From an uncultured Lachnospiraceae bacterium (GTDB lineage: Bacteria; Bacillota; Clostridia; Lachnospirales; Anaerotignaceae), in contig CALWSU010000001.1 of NCBI GenBank assembly GCA_944384295.1, forward strand, positions 62,001 to 126,000: a stretch of 64,000 nt of DNA, read 5' to 3'. Under the pieces are notes generated by a model, which saw only the letters and a program-made list of their open reading frames with translations, did not search any database and had not been told where the DNA came from. The position numbers and the translations under genes were made by a program. Of the stretch, positions 63,307-64,000 are shown piece by piece. Each line of letters opens with the position of its first letter. The first letter of the stretch is position 1.

Positions 63307-63335
63307 ATACTATCATATAAAATGAAATTATGCAA
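63307..63335 (-). promoter_or_regulatory. Promoter of tRNA-Leu copy 2
   Basis: On the minus strand TTGCAT (63330-63335) and TAGTAT (63307-63312) are spaced by 17 bases, again 18 bases from the tRNA 5' end. Confidence 0.7.
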
Positions 63336-63473
63336 GACTTTTTTTCATTTTTTTGAATTTTTTTCAATTTTTTTCTATGCGGCTGTAAGTAGCCGAAAAT
63401 ATTTGATTCTTCTACACACAGCCGCCCTTTGTATCACAACCAAAATTCTGACTATCTCTTTATACAAATATAT

Positions 63474-64000
63474 TTAGATGACCGCTTTTCTTGCCAAAAT
63501 CACAAATACGCGCAGCATATCTTCTGACAAATTCAAATTGCCACTTTTATCACCAGACAATACGCCTTCTTCTACGAGTTTTTGAATCACATCTTTTCCA
63601 TATGGCAAATCTTCGATTTTTTGATAGCGTTTCACTTGTTCCTCTTCCTCCTCGCTCTCTGGAATATATTTCACATCAAAAAAAGCACAAATTCCTTTGC
63701 AAATTCCTTCCGCACATAATTTACGATATTTTGTATTTCTCAACAGATTTGCTTCTTCCAAATTGGTCATAAATCCGCCTTCCACCAGAACGGCTGGCAT
63801 ATTGGTTTGTTTGAGCACATACAGCATATCACTTTCTTTGACGCCTCTATCTTTGCGTCCAATGGCTGCCACCAATGCCCGATGCACTGCACCTGCAAAC
63901 GCTTTGCCTTTTGCATCACTTTTGCTATACACCCAGCTTTCTATGCCATTTGCTTGATTCCAGCCATTTCCTGCGGCATTTGCATGAATACTAACATAAG
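63474..64000 (-). CDS. N-acetylmuramoyl-L-alanine amidase (partial, runs off the right edge)
   Basis: The frame is open to the window edge, so the N-terminus is missing; 175 residues are visible. The amidase_3 motif YVSIHANA lies at the edge, and the second catalytic Glu in VLVEGGFMTN follows. This zinc enzyme type cuts the muramic acid to L-alanine bond of peptidoglycan. After the domain (ending GICKGICAFFDVKYIPE) there is an acidic linker and a 45-residue helical tail (KDVIQKLVEEGVLSGDKSGNLNLSEDMLRVFVI) resembling a short peptidoglycan-binding or SLH-like piece. Confidence 0.93.
   Translation of the reverse strand, partial: YVSIHANAAGNGWNQANGIESWVYSKSDAKGKAFAGAVHRALVAAIGRKDRGVKESDMLYVLKQTNMPAVLVEGGFMTNLEEANLLRNTKYRKLCAEGICKGICAFFDVKYIPESEEEEEQVKRYQKIEDLPYGKDVIQKLVEEGVLSGDKSGNLNLSEDMLRVFVILARKAVI

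Overview
The window looks like chromosome of a low-GC Gram-positive anaerobe of the class Clostridia, possibly Lachnospirales. The reasons are the AT-rich sequence, strong Shine-Dalgarno sites, a glmS ribozyme, an S-layer-homology (SLH) protein, and the clostridial gene run asp23 / nusB / xseA / xseB / ispA / dxs / tlyA / nadK / argR / recN. All names come from reading motifs and context; no database search was possible.

Positions 1-21350 hold a contractile injection system (CIS, a phage-tail-like machine). A leftward operon starts from a promoter near 14950. It encodes sheath, tube, a tail-assembly-chaperone-like protein, a DUF6760 protein, a second tube-like protein, a 1198-residue Gln/Asn/His-rich protein, a LysM-type tube/baseplate protein, a gpD-like hub, a gpV-like spike, gp25, a baseplate J protein, and a further baseplate protein cut by the left edge. 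A divergent rightward operon encodes an acidic, disordered and helical protein (cargo candidate), a small chaperone-like protein, and two tandem AAA+ ATPases. PAAR, fibre and cap genes are not seen and may lie to the left. The large low-complexity protein and the cargo/chaperone/double-ATPase module are the least explained parts.

Positions 21400-37950 are accessory. They hold a giant SLH surface protein, a PnuC-type transporter behind an attenuator-like leader, two small membrane proteins, a PadR regulator with a clear operator, mutY, a short formate/nitrite-type channel, D-serine dehydratase, a diaminopimelate decarboxylase, and a KdpD/KdpE-like two-component system without kdpFABC. Three copies of a modular multi-hairpin intergenic repeat lie here (about 28550, 32318 and 37727).

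Positions 38050-51700 hold gap, hom, glmS with its ribozyme, an NlpC/P60 endopeptidase, two acyltransferase-fold proteins, a candidate structured RNA, an unusual HTH-CheR-PAS-coiled-coil protein, a methyl-accepting chemotaxis protein, and a sugar acetyltransferase. Positions 51760-61460 are the conserved leftward housekeeping operon. At 62050-63290 two identical tRNA-Leu(CAA) genes, each with its own promoter and terminator, flank an unknown gene on the opposite strand. An amidase cut by the right edge closes the window.
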